NCBI GenBank assembly: GCA_022706085.1
Contig: JAKJDF010000004.1
Span: 328,403 to 392,402, forward strand
Direction of reading: 5' to 3'
Source: Candidatus Latescibacterota bacterium
Lineage (GTDB): Bacteria; Latescibacterota; MWCZ01
Length of the DNA: 64,000 bases
Shown here: positions 1 through 9,126 of the stretch, one piece after another
Numbering within the stretch: the stretch's first letter is position 1
How the letters are laid out: the number at the start of each line of letters is the position of its first letter
Made by a program: the position numbers and the translations under genes
Notes under the pieces: generated by a model
Seen by the model: only the letters and a program-made list of their open reading frames with translations
Told to the model about the DNA's origin: nothing
Databases searched by the model: none

Positions 1-35
1 TGAGACGTATTTCGCCTTTCAGGTCAGTCATTTCA

Positions 36-67
36 TTGTAAGTAACTTACCAAGAAGTATTTATCTA
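36..67 (+). promoter_or_regulatory. possible promoter with dyad upstream of the TPR gene
   Basis: A -35-like TTGTAA at 36-41 is followed by AT-rich TATTTATCTAAT. A perfect dyad GTAAGT-A-ACTTAC (38-50) overlaps the -35, and a second small dyad TTCTCA-TTT-TGAGAA lies at 70-84. This is the only AT-rich stretch before the first gene. The -10 assignment is ambiguous and the role is inferred. Confidence 0.25.
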
Positions 68-160
68 ATGTTCTCATTTTGAGAATGAGTGAGACAGCGG
101 TCAGTGCAGGTCCATCGAGGCGTTGTACGGCAGACGCAGCGCAGAGGAGGCTCCACGGCA

Positions 161-820
161 GTGTCTGGTACTCCGAACCCCGCAGATACCGGCCGGAACG
201 CGGCGAGTCCCGGGGGATGTTCACTCCGACTGGTTCTCGGCGCGGCGCTTTTCTTCTTCCTTGGAGTCGTTGTTGGTTGGGCGTTTCACGCCGCTCTCGT
301 GACGAACGCTCGCGTCTCCTCCGGTTCCCCGGGTACCTCTTCGCTGAATCAACAAATAGTCGTTCTTCGGAAACGGATAGCGGAATCAGAACGAGACTTG
401 GAACTGGGGCACGACACTGCACCCGCGCGCATCCTGCTCGGCAACACCTATTTCGATCTTGGTTCCGCGCTGGCGGTTTCGGGAGACTCCTCCGCAGCGA
501 AAACCGCGTTCCAGCAAGCCATCGTTCACTACGAGAAGGCGCGTTCCGCCGGGGCTGCCACCGCCGACGTATTAACGGATCTCGGTACCATGTACTTCCG
601 CGTGGGCAGACCCCATGAGGCCATCGAGGCATACGAACGTGCGATTGCGGCGGATCCCGGTCACCTCAATGCGTGGATGAATCTCGGTGTTGTGCGCAAG
701 GAGACATTCGGCGATACCGCGGGCGCGCGGCAGGCCTGGGAAAGAGTTCTTGCCATTGATGGTTCCGGTCCCGAAGCGGCGCGGGTGCGTTCATGGCTCG
801 GTTCAACCGGAGATAAGTGA
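161..820 (+). CDS. membrane-anchored TPR protein
   Basis: The protein has 219 residues. A short polar N-terminus is followed by one hydrophobic segment (about residues 22-45, LGAALFFFLGVVVGWAF), then a helical stretch and tetratricopeptide repeats, the clearest reading VLTDLGTMYFRVGRPHEAIE and the next one around HLNAWMNLGVV. It is probably a single-pass inner-membrane protein with the TPRs as a protein-interaction platform; its partner is unknown. I chose the GTG at 161 because AGAGGAGG sits at 143-150; the frame stays open up to a GTG at 89 without a comparable ribosome site. It resembles the C-terminal TPR part of cytochrome c biogenesis factors of the NrfG/CcmI kind, but no other cytochrome c biogenesis gene is adjacent. 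Confidence 0.75.
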   Translation: MSGTPNPADTGRNAASPGGCSLRLVLGAALFFFLGVVVGWAFHAALVTNARVSSGSPGTSSLNQQIVVLRKRIAESERDLELGHDTAPARILLGNTYFDLGSALAVSGDSSAAKTAFQQAIVHYEKARSAGAATADVLTDLGTMYFRVGRPHEAIEAYERAIAADPGHLNAWMNLGVVRKETFGDTAGARQAWERVLAIDGSGPEAARVRSWLGSTGDK

Positions 821-834
821 GAAACGATCGGCAG

Positions 835-860
835 GTCACCTCGCCCCGAACCGAGGTGAC
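835..860 (+). terminator. hairpin after the TPR gene
   Basis: Perfect 9-bp stem GTCACCTCG / CGAGGTGAC with an 8-nt loop, starting 14 bases after the stop codon. No clean T-run follows, so it may be a weak terminator or an mRNA-stabilising hairpin. Confidence 0.4.
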
Positions 861-983
861 AGCGGGGGGCCTTTGTGCGATATTTTGATTGATTGTCGCT
901 TTGCCTGAAACACCGACTCCATGGAGTTCAGCTTCATGTCTACTGTACGCGCGCGGTGCTAAACCGCGTCCCGCCTATTTTCT

Positions 984-1013
984 TTGACCTTCTGTCTGTC
1001 CCGGACATACAGT
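984..1013 (+). promoter_or_regulatory. sigma-70-type promoter for valS
   Basis: TTGACC (984-989), an 18-nt spacer and TACAGT (1008-1013), about 20 bases before the valS start. The short leader leaves no room for a T-box, and no T-box motif is visible. Confidence 0.4.
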
Positions 1014-1033
1014 CCCGATCGAAAGGCATATTC

Positions 1034-3721
1034 ATGCAGGGCAATACCGAGTTGGCAGCTCGTTACGACCACAGGGAAGTCGAATCCCGCTGGTACGACT
1101 TCTGGGAACGAAAGAACGCCTTCCACGCGCAAGACGTCTCCGAAAAAGAACCCTTCTGCATTGTCATTCCGCCGCCGAATGTTACCGGCAGTCTTCATAT
1201 GGGGCACGCGCTCACCGTGACCATTGAGGACATCATGATCCGGTGGCATCGAATGCTCGGACACAATACACTGTGGATGCCGGGAACTGATCACGCCGGC
1301 ATCGCAACGCAGATGGTGGTGGAACGGGAGCTCAAGAAGACTGAACACAGAACCCGGCACGACATAGGGCGCGAGGAGTTCATCAAACGTGTGTGGCAAT
1401 GGAAGGAGCAGTACGGAAACCGTATAAGCCTCCAGCTTCGCGCACTCGGTTCCTCGCTGGACTGGCAACGCGAACGCTTCACCATGGACGCTCAACTCTC
1501 CCGCGCGGTGAGAGAAGTGTTCGTCCGCTTGTACGAGGAAGGTCTTGTCTACCGCGCCCATCGACTGATCAACTGGTGCCCGCGATGCCAGACCGCGCTC
1601 AGCGACCTTGAGGTCGAACATGACGAGGGACATGTCGGGAGTCTCTGGCATATCGCCTATCCGGTCACGGGCGAACCGGGTCGCGAAGTAGTGGTAGCCA
1701 CCACGCGGCCAGAAACCATGCTCGCAGACACTGCGGTCGCCGTTCATCCTGAGGACGAGCGGTACACAGATCTTGTCGGCAAGACCGTGACGTTGCCTCT
1801 TGTCGGCAGACAGATACCCGTGGTTGCCGACGACATTCTCGTCGACAGGGAGTTCGGTTCAGGGGTGGTGAAGGTCACGCCAGGGCATGATTTCAACGAT
1901 TTCGAGACGGGACTACGCCACAAACTGCCCATGATAAGCATGCTTGACTCCTGGGCGAGAACAACCGACGTGTGCGGGAAATACGCAGGAGTGGACAGGT
2001 TCGAAGCCAGAAAAATGGTGCTCGCAGACCTCGAAGCGGAGGGCCTCCTGAGAAAAACGGAGCGCCATTCGCTTTCCATCGGAAAGTGCCAGCGCTGCGA
2101 AACCATCGTCGAGCCGATGCTGAGCGACCAGTGGTTCGTCCGGACGAAACCACTTGCAGAACCGGCCGTTGCGGCGGTTGAAGACGGCCGCGTTCGCATA
2201 ATTCCGGAATCACACACGAAGACGTATTTCCACTGGATGCGGAACATTCAGGATTGGTGTATCAGCCGCCAGCTGTGGTGGGGGCACCAGATTCCCGCGT
2301 GGTACTGCCGGGACTGCGGTCACGTGAATGTCAGCCGTGAGGACGTGACTGCGTGCGCCGCGTGCGGCAGCGGCGAGGTGGTTCGGGATGAGGACGTTCT
2401 CGACACGTGGTTCAGTTCCGCGCTGTGGCCATTCTCTACCCTCGGTTGGCCTGACGACACGCCGGCGTTGAAAACGTTCTACCCCACCAACGTCATGGAA
2501 ACAGGGTACGACATCCTCTTCTTCTGGGTCGCCAGGATGATGATGATGGGGATGAAGTTCATGGGCGAGCCACCGTTCAGAACGGTGTACCTGCACGGAA
2601 TGGTTCTGGACAAACACGGCCAGAAGATGAGCAAGGTCAAAGGGAACGTGGTGGACCCGCTCGATGTGACGCAGGAAGTGGGTGCAGACAGCCTGAGGTT
2701 CTACCTTGCGGTGATGTCGGGGCAGGAACGAAGCCTGCGTTTCGATATGGAACGAGTCGTTGGGTACAGGAATTTCATCAACAAAGTGTGGAACGCTGCC
2801 CGGTTCGCGCTGAATCACATCAGCGAGCTTCCTTCCGAGCCTTTTTCCCCGGGAACGCTCGCCCTTTCTCTTGCGGATAGATGGATCCTCAGCAGACTCG
2901 CGAAAACCGTTTCGCGCGTTTCCGGCGCCCTTGAAGAGTTTCGATTCGATATAGCTGCCGACACGCTGTACCATTTCTTCTGGCACGAGTTCTGTGACTG
3001 GTATATCGAGATGGTCAAGGCGCCGCTTGCTGACGACACACACACGGAAAGAAAACATGCAGCAATGCGAGTACTTGCACATGCGCTTGACGTAAGCCTG
3101 CGCCTGCTCCACCCATTCATGCCTTATGTCACCGAGGAACTCTGGCAGAAACTACCCGTGCCACGGCATAGTGTATCGATGAACGGAGCGACAGACACGA
3201 TCGTGCTGGCGTCCTTTCCCGTGCCGGATACCGAAGCGCGGGACGAACAGGCGGAACGGGAAATGGCCGCGATACAGGAAATGGTAACTGCGATCCGGAC
3301 GATAAGAAGCGAAACGCGTGTCCCACCGGCCGCGAAGATAGCAGTCGTCGTCCGCGCGGATGGTTTCGTACGCACTGTGTTGGAGCGACACGCCTCTTAT
3401 GTGACGGACCTTGCACGTGTGGAATCACTCACCGTTTCGGGCGATGCCTCACGCCCAAAGGCGTCCGCCACGGCCGTTGTTCAGGGAGCAGCCATATATG
3501 TTCCGCTGGAGGGTCTTGTAGACTTTGAGCAGGAGAAACAACAACTTGCAAAGGAAATTACACGAATCGAATCGTACGTGGCGGCGACGCGAAAGAAACT
3601 GGAAAACGAAAGCTTTGTGAGCCGGGCGCCAGCGGAGATCGTTCAAACCGAACGCGAGAAAATTGCGGCGGCGGAGGCATCACTTGAACGATTGCGGGAT
3701 ACACTGGTATCCATGGCGTGA
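1034..3721 (+). CDS. valS: valyl-tRNA synthetase
   Basis: Cytoplasmic class I aminoacyl-tRNA synthetase that charges tRNA-Val. It has 895 residues, normal for bacterial ValRS. The HIGH motif appears as HMGH at residues 55-58 after PPPNVTGSL, and KMSKS as KMSK at 531-534. A large editing (CP1) insertion lies between them with GTDHAG and ATTRPETMLADTAVAV, the latter typical of the hydrolytic site that clears Thr-tRNA-Val. An anticodon-binding helical domain follows, and the protein ends in the ValRS C-terminal coiled coil (FEQEKQQLAKEITRIES). The start is ATG 1034 with GAAAGG eight bases upstream; the frame remains open upstream to 893 but that extension does not resemble the family. Confidence 0.97.
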   Translation: MQGNTELAARYDHREVESRWYDFWERKNAFHAQDVSEKEPFCIVIPPPNVTGSLHMGHALTVTIEDIMIRWHRMLGHNTLWMPGTDHAGIATQMVVERELKKTEHRTRHDIGREEFIKRVWQWKEQYGNRISLQLRALGSSLDWQRERFTMDAQLSRAVREVFVRLYEEGLVYRAHRLINWCPRCQTALSDLEVEHDEGHVGSLWHIAYPVTGEPGREVVVATTRPETMLADTAVAVHPEDERYTDLVGKTVTLPLVGRQIPVVADDILVDREFGSGVVKVTPGHDFNDFETGLRHKLPMISMLDSWARTTDVCGKYAGVDRFEARKMVLADLEAEGLLRKTERHSLSIGKCQRCETIVEPMLSDQWFVRTKPLAEPAVAAVEDGRVRIIPESHTKTYFHWMRNIQDWCISRQLWWGHQIPAWYCRDCGHVNVSREDVTACAACGSGEVVRDEDVLDTWFSSALWPFSTLGWPDDTPALKTFYPTNVMETGYDILFFWVARMMMMGMKFMGEPPFRTVYLHGMVLDKHGQKMSKVKGNVVDPLDVTQEVGADSLRFYLAVMSGQERSLRFDMERVVGYRNFINKVWNAARFALNHISELPSEPFSPGTLALSLADRWILSRLAKTVSRVSGALEEFRFDIAADTLYHFFWHEFCDWYIEMVKAPLADDTHTERKHAAMRVLAHALDVSLRLLHPFMPYVTEELWQKLPVPRHSVSMNGATDTIVLASFPVPDTEARDEQAEREMAAIQEMVTAIRTIRSETRVPPAAKIAVVVRADGFVRTVLERHASYVTDLARVESLTVSGDASRPKASATAVVQGAAIYVPLEGLVDFEQEKQQLAKEITRIESYVAATRKKLENESFVSRAPAEIVQTEREKIAAAEASLERLRDTLVSMA

Positions 3722-3796
3722 ACTGCGCCCGCGCACGTGTAACTTTGGCGCTGAAACCAGGACTCAGCGAAAATCCCCAACAGAGGGCGACGGAAA

Positions 3797-5236
3797 ATGC
3801 CGAATGAAACCGCACCCCGTTACGCGGACCCGCTCGTTACGCGGTACGCCAGTCCGGAGATGGCCAGTATCTTCGCCGACCTCACACGGTTCAAACAATG
3901 GCGCCGCCTGTGGATCGCACTCGCCGAAGCGGAGAGAGAGCTGGGGCTCCCGATCAGCGAAGAACAGCTCGCTGAAATGAGGGCTCACGCCGAAGACATA
4001 GATATCGCGCGCGCGGACGAACTGGAACGCAAACTTCGTCACGACGTCATGGCGCACGTGCACACATTCGGCGAGCAATGCCCGGGTGCCCGACCGATCA
4101 TTCACCTGGGAGCCACAAGTTGTTATGTCACAGACAATAGCGAGCTCTGGCAGATTCGTGAAGGACTCAAACTTCTCCGGGCTCGGATCGTCGGGCTCAT
4201 CGCGAACGTCGCAGATTTCGCACGTACGTGGAGAGCTCAGCCCGCGCTTGGGTACACCCATTTCCAACCGGCTCAACTCACCACGGTCGGGAAAAGGGCG
4301 ACACTGTGGCTGCACGATTTCGTGGAGGATCTCCTCGAAATCGAATATCGACTCGACAGGCTCGCGTTTCGCGGGTTGAAGGGAACAACCGGCACGCAGG
4401 CAAGTTTCCTCGAACTGTTCGACGGAGACCACGCACGGGTGAGGGAACTGGAAGCCCGTGTGGCAAAGAAGATGGGTTTTGAACGCGTGGCACCCGTCAC
4501 CGGGCAGACGTATTCCCGCAAGCAGGATTGGCAGGTCCTGCAGGCGCTTTCCGGCGTTGCCCAGAGCGTCCACAAGTTCGCCAATGATATACGCCTGCTC
4601 CAGCACCTCAAGGAGATCGAAGAGCCATTCGGGTCTTCGCAGATAGGTTCGTCCGCCATGGCCTACAAGAGGAACCCGATGCGCAGCGAGCGGGCAACCG
4701 GCCTCGCCCGCTGGGTTGTCAACGTTGTCCAGAATGCATCGATGACCGCATCGGAGCAATGGTTCGAGCGCACGCTTGATGACTCAGCAAATCGTCGGTT
4801 GGCGATACCTCATGCCTTCCTGGGTGCCGATGCCCTGCTCATACTCACGACAAACATCGCGAAGGGTCTTGTCGTCTACCCGGCGATGATCGAACAGCAC
4901 ATCCGCCAGGAACTGCCCTTCATGGCCACGGAGAACCTCCTTATGGCGGCCGTTCGGGCGGGTGGCGACAGGCAGCTGCTTCACGAGACAATGCGTGTTC
5001 ATTCGCAGGCTGCGGGAGACACGGTGAAGGCCGGTGGCAGGAATGATCTTCTGGAACGCCTCGCAGGCGACCCGGGCTTCCCCCTGGAAACCGCAGAGAT
5101 CGCGCGGGAACTGGAGCCCATGCGTTTTGTCGGGCGCGCACCCGAACAGGTAGATGAGTATCTGAACGAGGTGGTGGCGCCAATCCTTGCGGCACGCGCG
5201 AGCCTGAAGCCCCCGGAAACCGAGGTCAAGGTGTGA
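3797..5236 (+). CDS. purB: adenylosuccinate lyase
   Basis: Catalyses two steps of purine synthesis: SAICAR to AICAR plus fumarate, and adenylosuccinate to AMP plus fumarate. The 479-residue protein belongs to the fumarase/aspartase superfamily. Visible signatures are [13 protein letters not shown], the TxHxQ motif in [16 protein letters not shown] (about residue 155, general acid/base His) and the superfamily loop [11 protein letters not shown] (about 283-293), whose second Ser is the catalytic base. The C-terminus has the usual ADSL_C helices. It overlaps the following glycerate kinase gene by the 4-base GTGA, so the two are probably translationally coupled although their pathways are unrelated. 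Confidence 0.95.
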   Translation: MPNETAPRYADPLVTRYASPEMASIFADLTRFKQWRRLWIALAEAERELGLPISEEQLAEMRAHAEDIDIARADELERKLRHDVMAHVHTFGEQCPGARPIIHLGATSCYVTDNSELWQIREGLKLLRARIVGLIANVADFARTWRAQPALGYTHFQPAQLTTVGKRATLWLHDFVEDLLEIEYRLDRLAFRGLKGTTGTQASFLELFDGDHARVRELEARVAKKMGFERVAPVTGQTYSRKQDWQVLQALSGVAQSVHKFANDIRLLQHLKEIEEPFGSSQIGSSAMAYKRNPMRSERATGLARWVVNVVQNASMTASEQWFERTLDDSANRRLAIPHAFLGADALLILTTNIAKGLVVYPAMIEQHIRQELPFMATENLLMAAVRAGGDRQLLHETMRVHSQAAGDTVKAGGRNDLLERLAGDPGFPLETAEIARELEPMRFVGRAPEQVDEYLNEVVAPILAARASLKPPETEVKV

Positions 5237-6636
5237 GCGGAGAACTCTTCTCCAATCCTCGCGAAGACGCGACTCGGATCGTGCTGGCGGCGATATCAGC
5301 GGCGAACCCGAAAGAGGGCGTGAAACGCTCGTGCCGGATTGCCGGGAACGACGTTGCCGTCGGTACCTGGCACCGGCGCGCGGAGGACATTGGCCGGATC
5401 CTTGTCGTCGGTGCGGGCAAGGCTTCTGCACACATGGCGACAGCATTGGAGCAGGTGCTTGGAGACCGGATCACCAGCGGGATCGTGATCACAAAATACG
5501 GTCACGGAGTACCGCTCCGTCGCATCAGAGTGGCTGAAGCGGGACATCCTGTCCCTGACGAGCAGGGGGTGGAAGCAACGCTGGAGTTGATGCGACACGT
5601 CGAAGGCAGCACACCGGATGACGTAATATTCGTCCTCTTGTCCGGGGGTGCGTCATCCCTCCTGGTAGCTCCGGCGCAGGGGATTACCCTCGCGGACAAG
5701 AAAACGACAACCGCGGTGTTACTCTCGTGTGGAGCAACCATCCAGGAACTCAATTGTGTCCGCAAGCATCTCTCTCGTGTCAAAGGAGGGCAACTCCTCC
5801 GCGCGTGTGGAAGCGCTCAGGTGGTTTCGCTGATTCTTTCCGACGTGATCGGTGATCCGCTCGACGTGATCGCGTCCGGTCCAACCGTTCCGGATCCCAC
5901 GACGTTCCGCGACGCGCTTGGTATTGTTGACCGACTTGGCATTCGGGGGTCGCTGCCTCCCCGCGTTGTCTCGCACCTCGAAGCCGGCGCCCGGGGCGAA
6001 CACCCGGAGACGCCCAAACCGGACGAGGGGTCCTTTTCGACCAGCCATACTGCGCTGGTAGGGACGAACAGCATCGCGCTCAAGGGTGCGGCGTGCGAAG
6101 CGGAAAGACGAGGATACAGGTCACACATCCTCACCTCATCGTTGCGTGGCGAGGCGAGTGAGGCTGCAAAGGTGGTGTGCGCCCTGGCAGAAGGGGTTCC
6201 TGCGCGCGGGGGACCAACCGCCCTCATTCTGGGAGGGGAAACTACGGTGACACTCTCCCCGGATGCCGGGAAAGGCGGGAGAAATCAGGAGTTTGCCCTT
6301 TCTGCCGCTCGCGAAATCCGCGGACGAACCAATATCACCCTCGCCTCTGTCGGGACCGATGGCACGGACGGTCCGACCGATGCGGCCGGAGGGCTTGTGG
6401 ACGGCGCGACATGGGAACGGGCGATTCGTTGCGGGTTCTCACCGGATGTTGCGTTGCAGCGGCACGACGCGTACCCCCTGCTGCGCGCAACGGGTGACCT
6501 CGTGATGACCGGTCCTACCGGAACGAACGTCATGGATGTGATTGTTGTCCTGGTTGTTCCCGACAAAAAACCTGCCGGCCAATCATCTGACCCCCGCACG
6601 AATAACACCGTCTCTGCAAATCAGCGGTGTTTCTAG
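5233..6636 (+). CDS. glycerate 2-kinase, MOFRL family
   Basis: Predicted to phosphorylate D-glycerate at C2, giving 2-phosphoglycerate that enters lower glycolysis. The 467-residue protein has the class II glycerate kinase layout: an N-terminal DUF4147 Rossmann-like domain with [10 protein letters not shown] and [10 protein letters not shown], and a C-terminal MOFRL domain with [14 protein letters not shown] and [16 protein letters not shown]. The GTG start overlaps the purB stop (GTGA). The last 20 or so residues are polar and look like a non-conserved tail. A strong hairpin and a terminator follow. The substrate follows the family; hydroxypyruvate reductase annotations of this family are usually mistaken. 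Confidence 0.92.
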   Translation: MSGELFSNPREDATRIVLAAISAANPKEGVKRSCRIAGNDVAVGTWHRRAEDIGRILVVGAGKASAHMATALEQVLGDRITSGIVITKYGHGVPLRRIRVAEAGHPVPDEQGVEATLELMRHVEGSTPDDVIFVLLSGGASSLLVAPAQGITLADKKTTTAVLLSCGATIQELNCVRKHLSRVKGGQLLRACGSAQVVSLILSDVIGDPLDVIASGPTVPDPTTFRDALGIVDRLGIRGSLPPRVVSHLEAGARGEHPETPKPDEGSFSTSHTALVGTNSIALKGAACEAERRGYRSHILTSSLRGEASEAAKVVCALAEGVPARGGPTALILGGETTVTLSPDAGKGGRNQEFALSAAREIRGRTNITLASVGTDGTDGPTDAAGGLVDGATWERAIRCGFSPDVALQRHDAYPLLRATGDLVMTGPTGTNVMDVIVVLVVPDKKPAGQSSDPRTNNTVSANQRCF

Positions 6637-6687
6637 TTTATCCGTACATCATTGTGCAAGAATGCGTTCCAGCTCAGGCCGTACAAT

Positions 6688-6728
6688 AATCGCGGCGCGG
6701 TATCCTCCGAAGGTATCGCGCCGCGATT
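6688..6728. terminator. long hairpin downstream of glycerate kinase
   Basis: A perfect 12-bp inverted repeat (AATCGCGGCGCG / CGCGCCGCGATT) extends inward by about five more pairs including two G-U. It lacks an obvious T-run, so it is probably a processing or stability hairpin upstream of the intrinsic terminator at 6746. Confidence 0.5.
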
Positions 6729-6745
6729 GCTTATCTATCATGAAG

Positions 6746-6781
6746 GGAACCGACCAGAGCCCGGCCGGTTCCTCGGTTTTT
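6746..6781 (+). terminator. intrinsic terminator of the purB-glycerate kinase unit
   Basis: Stem GGAACCG / CGGTTCC with a GC-rich loop is followed by TCGGTTTTT. It lies between two convergent genes. Confidence 0.75.
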
Positions 6782-6787
6782 CCGGGT

Positions 6788-6803
6788 GGGCACCGAAGTG
6801 CCC
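6788..6803 (-). terminator. hairpin after the Hsp20 gene
   Basis: Perfect 6-bp stem GGGCAC-CGAA-GTGCCC starting 8 bases after the Hsp20 stop. On the minus strand the A-rich run at 6774-6781 follows rather than a T-run, so termination strength is uncertain. Confidence 0.35.
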
Positions 6804-6810
6804 GACCGCT

Positions 6811-7251
6811 TTATTCGTGCTTGATCTCGATCGTTTTCGGAAGCACTTCGGCCGTTTTCGGCACCGTGAGCTTCAGCAGACCGTTCCTGAACACCGCTTC
6901 GATCTTTTCAGCGTCTACGCCGTCGGGAAGCTCAAAGGTGCGAGAGAAGCTTCCGTACCTGCGCTCCAACCGATACACCCCGCGGCCTTCGTCCTTGTGC
7001 TCCGCTTTCGTTTCACCCGAGATAGAAAGCACGCCGTTCTCAACGGAAACCTTCACCGCGTCCTTTTCAATTCCAGGGAGCTCCACCGAGATTTCCCAGG
7101 CGTTGTCGGTTTCCACTACGTCCGCACGCGGATACCACTCAGCGTTCAGCGGAGCATCAAACGGCCAATCACTCGGCCAGCGCGCAAGTTCATCAGTAGG
7201 ACGCCCGAACACCGGACGGGCGAAACCGGGAAAATATCTGACGAGTGTCAT
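6811..7251 (-). CDS. small heat-shock protein, Hsp20/alpha-crystallin family
   Basis: ATP-independent holdase that binds unfolding proteins as large oligomers in the cytoplasm. It has 146 residues: a variable N-terminus with PDWPF-like aromatic residues, then the alpha-crystallin domain (PRADVVETDNAWEISVELPGIEKDAVKV to the GLLKLTVPK element) and a short IEIKHE tail. The start is ATG 7251 with AAGGAGGG seven bases upstream. The frame continues to 7344, but a sigma-54 promoter lies at 7319-7335, so the longer reading would begin upstream of its own promoter and is rejected. It is transcribed alone, convergent with the glycerate kinase gene. Confidence 0.95.
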   Translation of the reverse strand: MTLVRYFPGFARPVFGRPTDELARWPSDWPFDAPLNAEWYPRADVVETDNAWEISVELPGIEKDAVKVSVENGVLSISGETKAEHKDEGRGVYRLERRYGSFSRTFELPDGVDAEKIEAVFRNGLLKLTVPKTAEVLPKTIEIKHE

Positions 7252-7318
7252 GGCAATGCCCTCCTTTTTCTTCCACATCTGCGTTGTGCGTTCGTTCTCG
7301 CTTCCGCAGGAGGTGTTT

Positions 7319-7335
7319 TGCAACTGACGTGCCAG
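7319..7335 (-). promoter_or_regulatory. sigma-54 (-24/-12) promoter of the Hsp20 gene
   Basis: On the minus strand the sequence is CTGGCACGTCAGTTGCA, matching the RpoN consensus YTGGCACGrNNNTTGCW at every invariant position with the correct GG-to-GC spacing. Transcription would start near 7308, leaving a leader of about 55 bases to the ATG at 7251. Confidence 0.8.
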
Positions 7336-7460
7336 TCCCTGCATTGAGATCTCCAGAATCCATACAAGATATGTAAAAACAGTATCTTACGATTTTCCGC
7401 AAGACCGAGCCTGGCAGTGCGCGGTGCGGTCGGAAGGGGTACGAACCACGATTGTATGCC

Positions 7461-7504
7461 AGAACGACACCACTCAGTTCCAGAATGACACGAAGAATGT
7501 CATT
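7461..7504 (-). promoter_or_regulatory. candidate enhancer (UAS) for the sigma-54 promoter
   Basis: A perfect 7-bp inverted repeat AATGACA-N7-TGTCATT lies at 7484-7504, about 150 bp upstream of the -24 element, the usual position for bacterial enhancer-binding proteins. A direct half-site AGAACGACAC (7461-7470) repeats AGAATGACAC (7482-7491). The bound activator is unknown; an NtrC-type regulator is encoded at 58340-59719 but no link is shown. Confidence 0.5.
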
Positions 7505-7556
7505 ATGGCATCTTCACACGCGCCTGCGATGTCGTGTGATTATTCGCCCCCAAGAG

Positions 7557-8960
7557 TCAACGGTGGGACGAATGTGTGGCGCGGAAGGAATACAGACGCG
7601 CGTTTTTGAGGTGGAACCGCAGTTTTATTGTCTTCCCGGAGATTTCTGACAGGGATCGCCGATTCCTGAACGCAACTTCCGCTTCCACGCAGTCGACCGA
7701 GACGGGGATGCAATCCTGAGCGGAGTACCCGTATATGGTTTCTCCCTTTTCGTCAAGAATCTCCACCCGAACCTCTCCGTAATCAGAAACCGCGTTCAGG
7801 GAGAGGACGTCGCCGCCCAGAATCATCGGGCGCGTCGTGAGGTAACCGCCATCATAGCTCGCCGCAATCGACGCAAAACCGTCCAATCGAAGGGTCGCCA
7901 ACCCGATTGACATGGTTCGACGGTCCTGATCGGGATCGATGCGAGGCTCAAACTCGCCTTTCACCTTGTTATGCCGCCTCGCAGTTCCCCGGTAGTATAT
8001 GAACAGGCGGTCGCCAACCACGATTGGTGGAGCCCCGGTGAGCAGAATCTGGAATCTATCCCATTCCCCGACGTCGCCGATCGGGATCACAGGATCCGCG
8101 AACGGACGCATCCAGGTCTCGCCGTCACGGCTGGTAAGAAGCTGGAGCGTCTGAGTCTGACGGTACGCGTTGCGGTCAAAATGAGTCAGAAAACCGAGAT
8201 ACTGGTTGCCGTATACGAATCCGACGTTGTTGTAAAGGGTTTCCTCCTCGTTCAGAGACTGCAAAAAAGGACGCGGGGCCGTCCATCGAACGAAATCCTC
8301 ACTGATACTGAGCGAGCGTGATATGCCGGTTCGCAGAAAGGCGACGTAGCGATTCCTCAGTGTGTCGATCATGAGACCCTGCGCGTCTCCAACCGGTCCC
8401 AGATCGTCCGACCCCGGTCGGGGGTGAAAATGGAACACCGGTTCAGGAGTGTGCACCCATGTGAGCCCGTCCGGAGAAGTCGCCGTGTAAATCCCGCTGA
8501 GCGGGCCATCCCAGTCATAACTCGACCATCCAAGCGCCTTGTACCGCCGGGCCGGGTCAGAATCCAGCGGATCCTTGAGCATGGATTCCCAGTGGTCCTG
8601 CCCATCGTGGTACGTTGCCGGGATCACGATGTTGTTCTCCGTCGAACCGAGAGCTTCGTGAAGGCCCAGAGCGGGCTTGTTCCAATGGATGCCATCATCC
8701 GAAATGGCATAACACTGAACGTGTCTGGAACCGGGCTCATAGAAACCAGCCATGTACCACGCCTTGAAGACCTTTTCCTCCGCGTCGTAAATGACTGACG
8801 CAGTCATCCCCGGATGTTTCTCCCACGGCGCGTCCTGTTTCAGAACGGGGTGGCGGCCATATTTGCTTGCCGTGTGGAAGTTCCGTGTAATGTTGCAGCG
8901 TTCCTCAACTTCGTTCAAATCGACAAAAAGGTGCGGTTGTGAGGTCAAAGTGGCAGGCAT
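7557..8960 (-). CDS. GH43/GH32-like five-bladed beta-propeller protein
   Basis: The 467-residue protein looks like a glycoside hydrolase of the arabinanase/levansucrase/invertase superfamily. Repeated blade signatures are visible: YDAEEKVFKAWYMA, YAISDDGIHWNKPALG, YTATSPDGLTWVHTPEPV, SISEDFVRWTAPRPF and LTSRDGETWMRPFADP, with a C-terminal beta-sandwich-like part (GDVLSLNAVSDYGEVRVEILDEKGETI). No signal peptide is evident. Family members cleave or transfer fructosyl or arabinosyl residues, but the substrate cannot be read from sequence. The start is ATG 8960 with GCGAGGA upstream. It is divergent from the sugar isomerase gene. Confidence 0.75.
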   Translation of the reverse strand: MPATLTSQPHLFVDLNEVEERCNITRNFHTASKYGRHPVLKQDAPWEKHPGMTASVIYDAEEKVFKAWYMAGFYEPGSRHVQCYAISDDGIHWNKPALGLHEALGSTENNIVIPATYHDGQDHWESMLKDPLDSDPARRYKALGWSSYDWDGPLSGIYTATSPDGLTWVHTPEPVFHFHPRPGSDDLGPVGDAQGLMIDTLRNRYVAFLRTGISRSLSISEDFVRWTAPRPFLQSLNEEETLYNNVGFVYGNQYLGFLTHFDRNAYRQTQTLQLLTSRDGETWMRPFADPVIPIGDVGEWDRFQILLTGAPPIVVGDRLFIYYRGTARRHNKVKGEFEPRIDPDQDRRTMSIGLATLRLDGFASIAASYDGGYLTTRPMILGGDVLSLNAVSDYGEVRVEILDEKGETIYGYSAQDCIPVSVDCVEAEVAFRNRRSLSEISGKTIKLRFHLKNARLYSFRATHSSHR

Positions 8961-9126
8961 GTCAAAATCCTCGCTGCGGGTGGAATTCCGTTACCGGATA
9001 TGAACAACGCGGAATCTCTCTCACAAACCAAGCTGGCGCCACGTCGCGCCGTTGGATTCGCGGGCATCGGGGAGGTACTTTTTCTTGACAACGGACAAAT
9101 CCCGGCACGACTCAAAGGAGACGAAG

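Larger units (their letters stand above)
7252..7556. other. intergenic control region of the Hsp20 gene
   Basis: About 300 bases without a gene. They hold the Hsp20 ribosome site, the sigma-54 promoter, its candidate enhancer and an AT-rich linker at 7350-7400 that could be bent. The glycosidase-like gene at 7557 ends into it with no clear terminator. Confidence 0.6.

Noticed and set aside
821-1033. T-box riboswitch before valS
   Set aside because: The leader is short and lacks the T-box AGGGUGGNACCGCG and Stem I motifs; a promoter lies only about 20 bases before the start.
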